The translations under genes were made by a program, and so were the position numbers. This document shows positions 16,791 to 25,454 of a DNA stretch of 58,437 bases, one piece after another; within the stretch, counting starts at the first letter, position 1, and each line of letters starts with the position of its first letter. Under the pieces are notes generated by a model. That model was not told the origin of the DNA. It saw only the letters and a program-made list of their open reading frames with translations, and did no database searches. The stretch comes from Antarctobacter heliothermus. Its GTDB lineage: Bacteria > Pseudomonadota > Alphaproteobacteria > Rhodobacterales > Rhodobacteraceae. The stretch lies in the NCBI RefSeq assembly GCF_900188425.1, contig NZ_FZON01000027.1:1-58437 (forward strand), written 5' to 3'.

Positions 16791-16979
16791 TCACGGTCCA
16801 GCAAAGGTATATTCAGCGCCAACGCCCAGCATCTGATGCACAAAGGGCAGGATCGAAACGGCGACCACGCCCACAACCGCGCCGATCGCCAATCGGATCG
16901 GGGCCGTGCCAAGACTGGGACCGGCAAGGCCCAACAACCCGCAGACGCCAGCATAGAAAACAAGTGATACAGGGTCCAT
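16791..16979 (-). CDS. Small membrane protein
   Basis: 62 residues; the ATG at 16977-16979 has an almost perfect ribosome site (AAGGAGG), which supports a real gene. Two hydrophobic helices (about 5-22 and 28-50) make up nearly the whole protein, with a short polar tail. No family is recognised. It converges with the response regulator gene (37 bases between stops) and lies downstream of the M20 hydrolase gene on the same strand. Confidence 0.65.
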   Translation of the reverse strand: MDPVSLVFYAGVCGLLGLAGPSLGTAPIRLAIGAVVGVVAVSILPFVHQMLGVGAEYTFAGP

Positions 16980-17068
16980 GTGCGTGCCTCCTTACAGGCA
17001 GCCTAAACCAGCCCCGGCATTGAGGGAACGGTGGAATTTACCACCCCCGGACCACTCCGCGCCACCGC

Positions 17069-18274
17069 TCATTCCAATATCCGTGACACCGCTCCGGCCA
17101 ACACCTTCAACCCGGTCACCAGATCCGTCTCATCCGTGTCCTCGGCGAAATCATGGCTGATCCCGTTGATCGACGGCACAAACAGCATCGCCGCAGGCAT
17201 CATCCGCGCCATGTTGGACGCATCATGCAACGCACCCGACGGCATAGCCCGCCACCGCCCCGGCACCTCTGCCTCTGCGGCCTCGGCCAAGGCAGCGCGG
17301 AACCCCGCATCCATCGCCACAGGGGCAATGCCCAACATCGGCCCGGCACTCACCTCCAGTCCGCGCGCCGCCGCCACCTCTTGCGCCGTCTCGCGAATGA
17401 CCACCTCCATCCGGTCCAACCGCCCGGCATCTCCATCCCGCCACTGCATGGAAAACTTCACCTTGCCCGGCACGATGGAATGCGCGTTGGGATGCAGGGT
17501 CACATGACCAATGGTCCAGACCGTCGCCGGGGTCACGACGTTCCTCAACCGGTCGTTCAGCAGCGCGTTGAACGCGGACAATGCCTGAAACGCATCCTTG
17601 CGCAGTGCCATTGGCGTGGTTCCCGCGTGGTTCTGCTGACCCTCGAAACTGATGACCATATCTCGAATGCCAACAATCGCCTCGACCACCCCGACAGCCT
17701 CTCCCGAGGTATCCAGCACCGGCCCCTGTTCGATATGCATCTCCAAAAACCCGGTAAACCGCCCTGGGTCCAGCCAATCGCCCAGTCGATCCCCCATCGC
17801 GGCCCGCGCCTGCAGCAAGGTCACCCCCTGCGGATCGACCAATCCGTCCAGCTTGTCCCGCGCCAGCGCCCCGGACCACGCCGCGCTGCCGGTGGTCACG
17901 CCGAACCGGCCCTCTTCATCCTGAAACGACACGCAAGATACCGGCGGACCACCCGCCTCATGCGCCGCCCGCGCCACCTCCAGCGCCGCGATCACCCCCA
18001 GCGCCCCATCCAGCCAACCGCCCTCGGGCTGGCTGTCCGAATGCGACCCCAACAACAAAGACGGCCCGTCACACAGACCAAACACCGACCCCATCGGGTC
18101 AATCCGCGCCTCCAACCCGGCCGCCGTCATGCGCTCGGCCAGCCAATCCCGCGCCGCAATATCCGCGTCCGAATAGGCCGGGCGCACCACACCTTTGCCC
18201 ACCCCCGACGCGCCAAAGCGACGCAGATCGTGCAGATCTTTCAAAAAGCGGTTCGGATTCACGGGAATAGTCAT
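17069..18274 (-). CDS. M20-family Zn-dependent amidohydrolase (allantoate / N-carbamoyl-amino-acid hydrolase type)
   Basis: 401 residues; the ATG at 18272-18274 follows GGAGG with five bases between. Metal-ligand motifs are [15 protein letters not shown] (His and Asp), [10 protein letters not shown] (Glu) and the family segment [11 protein letters not shown]. The dimerisation lid carries [10 protein letters not shown], and the last ligand is in [11 protein letters not shown]. Relatives hydrolyse N-carbamoyl-L-amino acids, allantoate or ureidoglycolate to release ammonia. No other ureide or hydantoin gene is next to it, so the exact substrate is open. It lies downstream of the formate dehydrogenase gene but separated from it by a hairpin. 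Confidence 0.9.
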   Translation of the reverse strand: MTIPVNPNRFLKDLHDLRRFGASGVGKGVVRPAYSDADIAARDWLAERMTAAGLEARIDPMGSVFGLCDGPSLLLGSHSDSQPEGGWLDGALGVIAALEVARAAHEAGGPPVSCVSFQDEEGRFGVTTGSAAWSGALARDKLDGLVDPQGVTLLQARAAMGDRLGDWLDPGRFTGFLEMHIEQGPVLDTSGEAVGVVEAIVGIRDMVISFEGQQNHAGTTPMALRKDAFQALSAFNALLNDRLRNVVTPATVWTIGHVTLHPNAHSIVPGKVKFSMQWRDGDAGRLDRMEVVIRETAQEVAAARGLEVSAGPMLGIAPVAMDAGFRAALAEAAEAEVPGRWRAMPSGALHDASNMARMMPAAMLFVPSINGISHDFAEDTDETDLVTGLKVLAGAVSRILE

Positions 18275-18316
18275 GCAAGCCTCCAACAGACGTCGCCGCA
18301 GGCATACCCCGTCAAC

Positions 18317-18337
18317 GTCTTCTTGGCAAAAATACTC
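18317..18337 (+). repeat. Dispersed intergenic repeat, copy C
   Basis: GTCTTCTTGGC-AAAAATACTC lies between the formate dehydrogenase and M20 hydrolase genes. It matches the core shared by the other four copies. Confidence 0.65.
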
Positions 18338-18441
18338 ACAATCCAGCCCCGAAACTTCAAGCCGTCACAAAGGCCCAAATCACCCCGCCTGCCACAAACG
18401 GCCCGAGGCGCAGGCCGCAGGCCACAGCCGAGACACCCGGC

Positions 18442-18459
18442 GCGCGCCCTTGGGCGCGC
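18442..18459 (-). terminator. Hairpin after the formate dehydrogenase gene
   Basis: GCGCGCCC (18442-18449) pairs with GGGCGCGC (18452-18459) ten bases beyond the fdhA stop in the direction of transcription. The loop is minimal and no T-tract follows, so termination strength is uncertain. Confidence 0.5.
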
Positions 18460-18468
18460 CCCTCAGGA

Positions 18469-21252
18469 TCACTCCGCCGCGACCGGCGCCACATCCGCCT
18501 TTTCGACCCGGACGGCGGAAAACTTGAATTCGGGGATCTTGCCGAACGGGTCCAGCGCCGGGTTGGTCAGGATATTGGCCGCCGCCTCGACATAGGCGAA
18601 GGGCAGGAACACCATGTCGGGCGCCACCGCCCGGTCCGCCCGCGCCATGACCTCGACCGATCCGCGCCGGGTGGTCAGACGCACATGGCCGCCCGGCTCC
18701 ACCCCCAGTTTGCGCAGGGTCGACGGGTGCAAGGAACAGTTCGCCTCCGGCTCCATCGCATCCAGCACGCTGGCCCGCCGCGTCATCGACCCGGTGTGCC
18801 AATGCTCCAACTGCCGCCCCGTGGTCAGGATCATCGGAAAGCTGTCGTCCGGCATCTCGGCGGGCGGTGTCACCCGCGCGGGCGTGAACTTGGCCCGCCC
18901 GGCGCGACGCGGAAAGCCATCGCCAAACACCACCGCCTGCCCCGGATCGTCCGGGCCGTTGCAGGGATAGGTGACGGCGGATTCCGTCTCCAGCCGCTTC
19001 CATGTGATGTGATGCAGGCTGCGCATCGACATCTTCATCTCGTCAAAGATTTCGCGCGGATCGTCATAATCCCAGTCCAGCCCGATGCGCCGCGCCAGAT
19101 CAACGATGATCTGCCAATCCTCGCGTGCCTCGCCCGGCGGGTTCACCGCCTTGCGCACCATCTGCACCTGACGGTTGGTATTGGTCACGGTGCCGGTCTT
19201 TTCCGGCAGCGCCGAGGCCGGCAGGATCACATCGGCATAGTTCGCCGTTTCGGTCAGGAAAATATCCTGCACCACCAGATGATCCAACTGCGCCAGCGCC
19301 TTGCGGGCATGTTCAACATCCGGATCGCTCATTGCCGGGTTCTCACCCAGAATGTACATACCTTTGATCTCACCGCGATAAACGCGGTCCATGATCTCGA
19401 CCACCGTCAGACCGGGGGCGGCCTGAATCTCGGTGCCGCGCCAGATGTGCTTGAACAGCTCGCGCACCTCCGGGTCGGTCACCGACTGGTAATCAGGCAT
19501 CACCTGCGGGATCAGCCCGGCATCCGACGCGCCCTGCACGTTGTTCTGGCCACGCAGCGGGTGCAACCCGGTGCCCGACCGCCCCACCTGACCACACAAC
19601 AGCGCCAGTGAGATCAGGCAGCGCGAATTGTCCGTCCCGTGGATGTGCTGGCTGACGCCCATTCCCCAAAAGATCATCGCCCGCTGCGCAGCCGCATAGC
19701 TGCGCGCCACGGTCTTTATCGTCTCGGCGTCGATGCCGCACAGTTCGGACATCCGCTCCGGCGTAAAGGCGCGGATATGATCGCGGAACTCGAAAAAGCC
19801 CTCGGTGAAGCCCTCGATATACTGCCGGTCGTACAGCTTTTCCTCGACGATCACGTTCATGATTGCATTCAGCAGCGCCACATCGGTGCCGGGGCGGAAT
19901 TGCAGCATGTGTTTGGCGTGCCGCTTCATCGCGGTGCCGCGCGGGTCAAGGATGATCAGCTCGCCGCCGCGCTTGGTGAACTGTTTGAAATAGGTCGCGG
20001 CAACCGGATGGTTCTCGGTCGGGTTGGCGCCGATCACGATGGCCAGATCGGCGTTCTCGATCTCGTTAAAGCTGGCGGTGACCGCGCCAGAACCGACGTT
20101 TTCCATCAAGGCCGCCACGGACGACGCATGGCACAGCCGCGTACAGTGGTCGACGTTGTTGTGGCCAAAGCCCTGCCGGATGAACTTCTGAAACAGATAA
20201 GCCTCTTCGTTGGTGCATTTGGCGGAGCCAAATCCCGCGACAGAGGTGCCGCCGTAGTAGCTGCGCAGGTCACCCAGACCGTGCGCCGCCTTTTCCATCG
20301 CCTCTTCCCATGTTGCCTCACGGAAATGGGTCCACGGATTGTTTGGATCGACGTTGAGCCCCTTCTCCGGCGCATCGCTACGGCGGATCAACGGTTTCGT
20401 CAGCCGGTGCGGGTGGTGGATATAGTCAAAGCCAAACCGCCCCTTGACGCACAGCCGCCCTTCGTTCGCCGGGCCATTGATGCCTTCGACGTTCTTGACC
20501 TTGCCGTCCTTGACCTTGACCGACACCTGACAGCCAACGCCGCAGAACGGGCAGACCGATTTCACCTCTTCGTCGAAATCCTTGCTGTCGCCCACCTGCG
20601 CCGCGTTCAGCACGGTGGAGGGCATCAAGGCCCCGGTCGGGCAGGCCTGCACGCATTCGCCGCAGGCCACGCAAGACGACGCGCCCATGGGATCATCCAG
20701 ATCGAACACCGGGTAGGCATCATGCCCGCGCCCGGCCATACCGATCACATCGTTGACCTGCACCTCACGGCAGGCGCGCACGCACAGCCCGCATTGGATA
20801 CAGGCATCCAGATTGACCTTCATCGCGATATGGCTGTCATCCAGCAGCGGGATGCGCTCTGCCTCCAGCGTCGGAAAGCGCGACTCTGAAACACCGTTCG
20901 CCTCGGCCATGTCCCACAGATGTGAGGATTTATCATGCGCCGCGTCGCGGTCCGGCTGGTCCGCCAGCAGCAGTTCCATCACCAGTTTGCGGGCGTTTTC
21001 GGCGCGGACGGTGGCGGTCTGCACTACCATCCCCTCGGACGGTTCGCGGATACAAGAAGCCGCCAGAACGCGCTCGCCCTCGATCTCGACCATGCAGGCG
21101 CGGCAGTTGCCGTCGGGGCGATAGCCCTTTTGCGGCGTGTGACACAGATGCGGGATCTTCAGGCCGCGGCCGTTGGCCACCTCCCAGATCGTCATGCCTT
21201 GCTGCGCTTCGACCTCCTGGCCGTCGAGCGTGAATCGAATGGTATCGGACAT
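18469..21252 (-). CDS. fdhA: Formate dehydrogenase alpha (catalytic) subunit, stand-alone
   Basis: 927 residues; the ATG is at 21250-21252. Order: an N-terminal [2Fe-2S] domain (Cys37, 50, 53, 67), a ferredoxin-like pair of [4Fe-4S] sites (Cys151/154/157/161 and Cys194/197/200/204), the molybdopterin-proximal [4Fe-4S] site (Cys234/237/241/268), then the bis-MGD catalytic domain with active-site Cys370 in NVDHCTRLCHASS. A Cys replaces selenocysteine. It oxidises formate to CO2, and the long N-terminus is that of NAD-linked soluble enzymes such as FdsA. Unusually, no NADH-binding beta/gamma subunit, fdhD or accessory gene is adjacent; the window has only this subunit. Confidence 0.9.
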   Translation of the reverse strand: MSDTIRFTLDGQEVEAQQGMTIWEVANGRGLKIPHLCHTPQKGYRPDGNCRACMVEIEGERVLAASCIREPSEGMVVQTATVRAENARKLVMELLLADQPDRDAAHDKSSHLWDMAEANGVSESRFPTLEAERIPLLDDSHIAMKVNLDACIQCGLCVRACREVQVNDVIGMAGRGHDAYPVFDLDDPMGASSCVACGECVQACPTGALMPSTVLNAAQVGDSKDFDEEVKSVCPFCGVGCQVSVKVKDGKVKNVEGINGPANEGRLCVKGRFGFDYIHHPHRLTKPLIRRSDAPEKGLNVDPNNPWTHFREATWEEAMEKAAHGLGDLRSYYGGTSVAGFGSAKCTNEEAYLFQKFIRQGFGHNNVDHCTRLCHASSVAALMENVGSGAVTASFNEIENADLAIVIGANPTENHPVAATYFKQFTKRGGELIILDPRGTAMKRHAKHMLQFRPGTDVALLNAIMNVIVEEKLYDRQYIEGFTEGFFEFRDHIRAFTPERMSELCGIDAETIKTVARSYAAAQRAMIFWGMGVSQHIHGTDNSRCLISLALLCGQVGRSGTGLHPLRGQNNVQGASDAGLIPQVMPDYQSVTDPEVRELFKHIWRGTEIQAAPGLTVVEIMDRVYRGEIKGMYILGENPAMSDPDVEHARKALAQLDHLVVQDIFLTETANYADVILPASALPEKTGTVTNTNRQVQMVRKAVNPPGEAREDWQIIVDLARRIGLDWDYDDPREIFDEMKMSMRSLHHITWKRLETESAVTYPCNGPDDPGQAVVFGDGFPRRAGRAKFTPARVTPPAEMPDDSFPMILTTGRQLEHWHTGSMTRRASVLDAMEPEANCSLHPSTLRKLGVEPGGHVRLTTRRGSVEVMARADRAVAPDMVFLPFAYVEAAANILTNPALDPFGKIPEFKFSAVRVEKADVAPVAAE

Positions 21253-21500
21253 GCGCGTCTCCCGTCTTCTGCGCTCGGTTAAAGCATGGGACGGCCGGGT
21301 TTCGCCGGTCAATCCCGACAGGATCGCGTGATTTTGCGGCCCCCCGGTTTCCGATCTGACACGGGCCGCTCTGAAATACCCCGGCGCGTCCGCAGGGATG
21401 GACAGACGGACCTGCGCGCCTGCGCACCAATCCCCTTCGCTTCTTCGGGCTTATCGGGGCGGCTGCGATGCGCCATCTATCAGGTCAAAGGAGACAACAG

Positions 21501-21980
21501 ATGCCCGCACATCCCGACACCCGCATTGGCCACGTTCACCTGAAAGTGACCGACCTTGACCGCTCCATCACCTTTTACCGTGACGTGATCGGGCTGGAGG
21601 TGACGCAAACCTATGGCGCACAGGCCGCGTTTTTGTCGGCGGGCGGCTATCACCACCACATCGGCCTGAACACTTGGCACAGCAAAAACGGCCCGCGTCC
21701 CGATCCGCGCGCGCCGGGCCTGTACCATACCGCCTTTGTCTATCCCGACCGCGCCACCCTGGCGCAGGCCCTCAGAACCGCCATAGATGCAGGCGTCGAG
21801 ATCGAGGGCGCCGCCGATCATGGCGTGTCAGAGGCCATCTATTTCTCCGACCCCGACGGCAATGGCATAGAGATCTACCGCGATCGCGCACCCGAGGAGT
21901 GGCCCCGCGACGCCTCTGGCACCCTGCAAATGATCAACGCACCGCTGGACCTGAAGGCGCTGCTGGCGGAGGGGGCCTAA
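21501..21980 (+). CDS. VOC-family (glyoxalase/extradiol dioxygenase-like) protein
   Basis: 159 residues; the ATG follows AAAGGAGA. It begins GHVHLKVTDLDRSITFYRDV, the typical opening of a VOC fold with a metal-binding His. A second metal His probably lies in YHTAFVYP and a Glu in GNGIEIYRD. Single-domain proteins like this (CatE-like) may cleave aromatic rings, act as isomerases, or confer resistance; substrate is unknown. It is divergent from fdhA and lies 63 bases before the aminotransferase gene. Confidence 0.85.
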   Translation: MPAHPDTRIGHVHLKVTDLDRSITFYRDVIGLEVTQTYGAQAAFLSAGGYHHHIGLNTWHSKNGPRPDPRAPGLYHTAFVYPDRATLAQALRTAIDAGVEIEGAADHGVSEAIYFSDPDGNGIEIYRDRAPEEWPRDASGTLQMINAPLDLKALLAEGA

Positions 21981-22043
21981 CGGCTCTGGACCTTCGCCGC
22001 CGCCGCGCCTAGCCTGCCGCCGAATTTACAAAAGGGGCAATCC

Positions 22044-22904
22044 ATGGCGACCGGCACCAATATCCGTACCTATTTCAACGGCACATGGCATGAGGGCGAC
22101 GCGATGATCATGCGCGCCGGGGATCACGGTGCCTGGCTGGGCTCTTCGGTCTTTGACGGCGCGCGCTATGCGCAGGGTGTCACGCCGGATCTGGACGCCC
22201 ATTGCGCCCGCGTGAACCGCTCTGCCGAGGCGCTGATGCTGCGCCCCACCGTCGAGGCCAGCGAAATGGTGCAGATCGTTCAGGAGGGGCTGAAGGCCTA
22301 CGCCCCGGACGCCGCCGTCTACATCCGCCCGATGTACTGGGGCATTGACGGCGATGCCACCGCCATCGTTCCGCAACCCGACAAGACCGGCTTTGCCCTG
22401 TGTCTTGAGGAAATTCCGATGGCCCCGGACACCGCCAGCGCCACATTGGGCCACACCCGGTTCCGCCGTCCGGTGCTGGAAAGCTCTGTCGTCAACGCCA
22501 AGGCCGGATGCCTCTACGCCAACAACGCCCGAATGCTGGCCGAGGTGCGCGCGCGCGGCTTTGCCAACGCGCTTGTGGCCGATGCCTTGGGCAATGTCGC
22601 CGAAACCGCCACCGCCAACGTGTTTATGGTGCGCGATGGCGTGGTCCTGACCCCGGTGCCCAACGGCACCTTCCTGTCGGGGATCACCCGCGCGCGCCAC
22701 ATCGCCAACCTGCGCGCCGACGGCGTCGAGGTGCGCGAAACCGTGCTGAGCTTTGAGGATTTCAATTCCGCCGATGAGGTGTTCATGTCCGGCAACATGA
22801 ACAAGGTCACCCCCGTGACCGGGTTCGAGGACAAATCCTATCAGGTTGGCCCCGTCACCCGCCGCGTGCGTGAGATGTACTGGGACTGGGCGCACAGCGG
22901 CTGA
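22044..22904 (+). CDS. Class IV aminotransferase (branched-chain amino acid aminotransferase type)
   Basis: 286 residues, preceded by AAAAGGGG. Fold-type IV PLP enzyme: the N-terminus has YFNGTWHEGDAMI and SSVFDGARY, the catalytic Lys is Lys153 in SSVVNAKAGCLYANNARM, and the phosphate-binding region is GNVAETATANVF. It transfers amino groups between 2-oxoglutarate and branched-chain or similar 2-oxo acids. The length fits IlvE or D-amino-acid-aminotransferase-like enzymes; a broad-specificity BCAT is the best guess. It stands alone as a probable monocistronic unit with the VOC gene. Confidence 0.85.
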   Translation: MATGTNIRTYFNGTWHEGDAMIMRAGDHGAWLGSSVFDGARYAQGVTPDLDAHCARVNRSAEALMLRPTVEASEMVQIVQEGLKAYAPDAAVYIRPMYWGIDGDATAIVPQPDKTGFALCLEEIPMAPDTASATLGHTRFRRPVLESSVVNAKAGCLYANNARMLAEVRARGFANALVADALGNVAETATANVFMVRDGVVLTPVPNGTFLSGITRARHIANLRADGVEVRETVLSFEDFNSADEVFMSGNMNKVTPVTGFEDKSYQVGPVTRRVREMYWDWAHSG

Positions 22905-22975
22905 CACGCGGCCCGCGGCCTGCACGCTGGACAGGCGGGCGCCCCTCTGCCACGATCCCGCTCAGGAGAGACCCT

Positions 22976-23431
22976 ATGCGCAAGTTCCTTGTCGTCCTCG
23001 ACGACAGCCGAGAATGCCTGAACGCCATGCGCTTTGCCGCCATGCGCGCCGCCAAGTCGGGCGGTGGCGTCGCGATCCTGGCCGTCATTCCACCGGATGA
23101 ATTCAACCACTGGATCGGCGTTGGCGACATCATGCGCGAAGAGGCCCGCGAACGGATCCATGCGCATTTCGAGGTCTTCGCCAAATGGATGCGCGACAAG
23201 CAGGGCGTCGACCCCGAACTGGTGATCCGCGAAGGTGATCCGGTCAGCGAAATCCTGGCCCAGGTCCAGGACGATCCCGAAATCGGTTTGCTGGTGCTGG
23301 GGGCTGCGGTCGACAAGAAAGGCCCCGGCCCGCTGGTCAGCCACATGACGCGCAGCGCAGGCTCTTTGCCGATCCCCGTGACAATTGTGCCCGGCGACCT
23401 GTCCAAGGACCGACTTGAGGCGATCACCTGA
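22976..23431 (+). CDS. Universal stress protein (UspA family)
   Basis: 151 residues with the good ribosome site CAGGAGA. It has a single Usp domain: an N-terminal strand with an Asp (KFLVVLDDSRE), and near the C-terminus LVLGAAVDKKGPGPLVSHM. The typical ATP-binding GxxGxxGxxxGS(V) loop is degenerate here, so it may not bind ATP in the usual way. Such proteins protect cells during stress as dimers. It is followed by a 134-base gap holding the nifU promoter. Confidence 0.88.
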   Translation: MRKFLVVLDDSRECLNAMRFAAMRAAKSGGGVAILAVIPPDEFNHWIGVGDIMREEARERIHAHFEVFAKWMRDKQGVDPELVIREGDPVSEILAQVQDDPEIGLLVLGAAVDKKGPGPLVSHMTRSAGSLPIPVTIVPGDLSKDRLEAIT

Positions 23432-23489
23432 CCGCAACGGCCGCCTGAAAAATCCGCAGACCCGCAGGGCAGCCCTCTTTTCCGCCCAG

Positions 23490-23506
23490 TTTAGAATCGT
23501 TCCAAT
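23490..23506. promoter_or_regulatory. Possible Irr/ICE-type iron-control box
   Basis: TTTAGAA-TCG-TTCCAAT is an imperfect inverted repeat close to the TTAGAA-N3-TTCTAA pattern of alphaproteobacterial iron control elements bound by Irr. It has two mismatches in the right arm. It ends two bases before the -35 box of the Fe-S scaffold gene, a position suited to activation or repression by iron status. Confidence 0.4.
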
Positions 23507-23508
23507 CC

Positions 23509-23537
23509 TTGACGCCCGGACGTTGGGGGCGCATATA
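23509..23537 (+). promoter_or_regulatory. Sigma-70-type promoter of the nifU-like gene
   Basis: TTGACG (23509-23514), a 17-base spacer, and CATATA (23532-23537) form a near-consensus housekeeping promoter ending 28 bases before the ATG. Confidence 0.65.
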
Positions 23538-23565
23538 GGAACCATCCAGAAAAGGGTGATCCAAG

Positions 23566-24129
23566 ATGTTCATTCAGACCGAATCCACGCCCAACCCCGC
23601 CACCCTGAAATTCCTGCCGGGTCAGACCGTGCTGGAGATGGGGACAGCGGACTTCCCCGCGCCCGAGGCTGCCGCCGCCTCGCCGCTGGCGCAGCGTCTT
23701 TTCGCGGTCGAGGGCGTCACCGGCGTCTTCTTTGGCAATGATTTTGTCACCGTGACCAAAAGCGACGCGTCGGATTGGGACCATCTCAAACCCGCGATCC
23801 TTGGCGCGATCATGGAACATTTCCAGTCCGGTCAGCCGGTCATGATGGATGGCGCGGCGCAGGCCGGTGGCCATGCCGCACATGATGGCGAGGACTCAGA
23901 GGTTGTCGGCCAGATCAAGGAGCTGCTGGACAGCCGCGTGCGTCCTGCAGTGGCCCAGGATGGCGGCGACATCACGTTCCACGGCTTTGACCGTGGCGTG
24001 GTCTACCTGCACATGCAGGGGGCCTGCGCGGGCTGCCCGTCGTCGACCCTGACGCTCAAGATGGGCATCGAAAACCTGCTGCGTCACTACATCCCCGAAG
24101 TGACCGAGGTCCGCCCCGTCGCGGTCTGA
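23566..24129 (+). CDS. NifU/Nfu-type Fe-S cluster scaffold protein
   Basis: 187 residues. The N-terminal Nfu_N domain begins MFIQTESTPNPATLKFLPG and spans about 1-87; a linker is followed by the NifU-like domain (about 108-180) with the cluster-binding CxxC in GACAGCPSSTLTLK. It assembles or carries an Fe-S cluster and hands it to client proteins such as aconitase or, here, possibly the many clusters of FdhA. It has its own promoter and a terminator at 24162, so it is transcribed alone. Confidence 0.93.
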   Translation: MFIQTESTPNPATLKFLPGQTVLEMGTADFPAPEAAAASPLAQRLFAVEGVTGVFFGNDFVTVTKSDASDWDHLKPAILGAIMEHFQSGQPVMMDGAAQAGGHAAHDGEDSEVVGQIKELLDSRVRPAVAQDGGDITFHGFDRGVVYLHMQGACAGCPSSTLTLKMGIENLLRHYIPEVTEVRPVAV

Positions 24130-24161
24130 CCAGTGTCCGGACCCAAACCAAACCCGTTTTC

Positions 24162-24188
24162 AGGGCGCTGCTGTTGCGGCGCCCTTTT
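24162..24188 (+). terminator. Rho-independent terminator after the nifU-like gene
   Basis: AGGGCGC (24162-24168) pairs with GCGCCCT (24179-24185), followed by TTT. It lies 33 bases after the stop codon and before tsaB. Confidence 0.65.
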
Positions 24189-24272
24189 GCCTGCGGCGCG
24201 TCCGCCCATGGTCGCGCGGGGCGACAGCGGCTTGACGCACCGCGCCGCCCCCCTTTCAGGCACGTGGACCGC

Positions 24273-24926
24273 ATGACGCTCATCCTTGGCTTTGATACCT
24301 CTGCCGCCCATGTGGGCGCGGCGCTGTTCGACGGGGGCGATGTGATCGCCGCCGCCCATGAGGACATGGCGCGCGGTCAGGCCGAACGCCTGATGCCCTT
24401 GCTGACAGAGGTGTTGGCAGAGGCTGGCCTTGGCTGGGGCGATCTGGACGCCCTTGGCGTGGGCGTTGGTCCCGGCAATTTCACCGGGGTGCGCATTTCA
24501 GTGGCGGCGGCCCGTGGTCTGGCCTTGTCGCTGGGCATTCCGGCGGTCGGCGTGTCGCTGCTGGAGGCGGCGGCGCTCGATACCCCCGGCCCTGTGCTGT
24601 CCTGTCTCACCGCCCCGCGTGAACAGGCCTATGTGCAATCGCAGGGCATGATGCCCGATATCCACGCGCAGCTGGTCGCCGTGGCAGACATTCCGCCCGT
24701 CTGGTCACAGCCCGGCCTGACCTGCGTCGGCTCCGCCGCCGAGGCCGTTGCGGCGCACCTTAGTGCCACCAGCACCCCCGCCCGCTATGCCCCGGCCTCT
24801 GCCGTGGCGCGCATCGCGGCGTCCCGCTGGCGCGACCCGCTGCCACGCCCCGCGCCCTTGTACCTCAAACCTGCGGATGCCGCCCCTTCGCGCGATGCGC
24901 CACCGGTGATTCTGGATGACGCCTGA
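24273..24926 (+). CDS. tsaB: tRNA threonylcarbamoyladenosine biosynthesis protein TsaB
   Basis: 217 residues. It opens with ILGFDTSAAHVGAALF of the ASKHA fold, followed by MARGQAERLMPLLTEVL and the TsaB hallmark GVGPGNFTGVRIS. TsaB is the non-catalytic partner of TsaD in making t6A at position 37 of ANN-decoding tRNAs in the cytoplasm. An upstream GTG at 24264 is an alternative start; ribosome sites are weak for both. Its stop lies within the rimI gene (11-base overlap), the classical tsaB-rimI arrangement. Confidence 0.92.
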   Translation: MTLILGFDTSAAHVGAALFDGGDVIAAAHEDMARGQAERLMPLLTEVLAEAGLGWGDLDALGVGVGPGNFTGVRISVAAARGLALSLGIPAVGVSLLEAAALDTPGPVLSCLTAPREQAYVQSQGMMPDIHAQLVAVADIPPVWSQPGLTCVGSAAEAVAAHLSATSTPARYAPASAVARIAASRWRDPLPRPAPLYLKPADAAPSRDAPPVILDDA

Positions 24927-25329
24927 GACCCTCGCGGCGCTCACCCACCGCGCCTACCGCCACCTGACACCGTGGAGCGCCGCGCAGTTTGCCCAAACCC
25001 TGTCCAGCCCGCATAGCCTGCTGGCGACAACGGACCACGCCTTTGTGCTGGGCCAGATCATCGCCGACGAGGCCGAAATCCTTGCGCTGGCTGCCGATCC
25101 CGACAGGCAACGCACCGGAGAGGCATCGCGCGCCCTGACCGTCTTTCACACGCAGGCCGCCGCGCGCGGGGCAACGCGCGTGTTTCTGGAGGTCGCGGCG
25201 GCCAATGACCCGGCCCGCGCGTTCTATTCCGGACAAGGTTACACCCGCGCAGGCCTGCGTCGCGGCTACTATCCGCGCCCCGACGGCACGCGGGATGATG
25301 CCCTGATCATGTCGCGCGCATTGCCCTGA
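24916..25329 (+). CDS. rimI: RimI-type GNAT acetyltransferase
   Basis: 137 residues. The GNAT acetyl-CoA-binding loop appears as DRQRTGEASRALTVF (a somewhat divergent Q/RxxGxG/A), followed by VFLEVAAANDPARAFYSGQGYTRAGLRRGYY, of which the AFYSGQGY core is typical of RimI. It acetylates protein N-termini, classically ribosomal protein S18. It overlaps tsaB and is translated by coupling. The protein is slightly shorter than E. coli RimI (148). Confidence 0.88.
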   Translation: MTPETLAALTHRAYRHLTPWSAAQFAQTLSSPHSLLATTDHAFVLGQIIADEAEILALAADPDRQRTGEASRALTVFHTQAAARGATRVFLEVAAANDPARAFYSGQGYTRAGLRRGYYPRPDGTRDDALIMSRALP

Positions 25330-25385
25330 CGTCAGGCCTTTGGCATTGGTCCCTCTGCAAAAATCGGTTGACCCCCCCTGTCCCC

Positions 25386-25435
25386 TGCGGCTTTCATTGC
25401 CGCATCATAAACAGACCGGGCGGAAAATCTGCCCG
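25386..25435 (+). promoter_or_regulatory. Two leader hairpins upstream of the BMP transporter operon
   Basis: TGCGGC (25386-25391) pairs with GCCGCA (25399-25404), and CGGGC (25417-25421) pairs with GCCCG (25431-25435), both shortly before the ribosome site of the binding-protein gene. TTGACC at about 25370 may be the -35 box. They could form a 5' leader with regulatory function; no known riboswitch consensus is recognised. Confidence 0.35.
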
Positions 25436-25454
25436 TCACACCAGGGAGCCTTCC

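Noticed and set aside
19639-20889. 416-codon + strand open frame inside fdhA
   Set aside because: It is fully antisense to the conserved formate dehydrogenase gene and shows no protein family or ribosome site.
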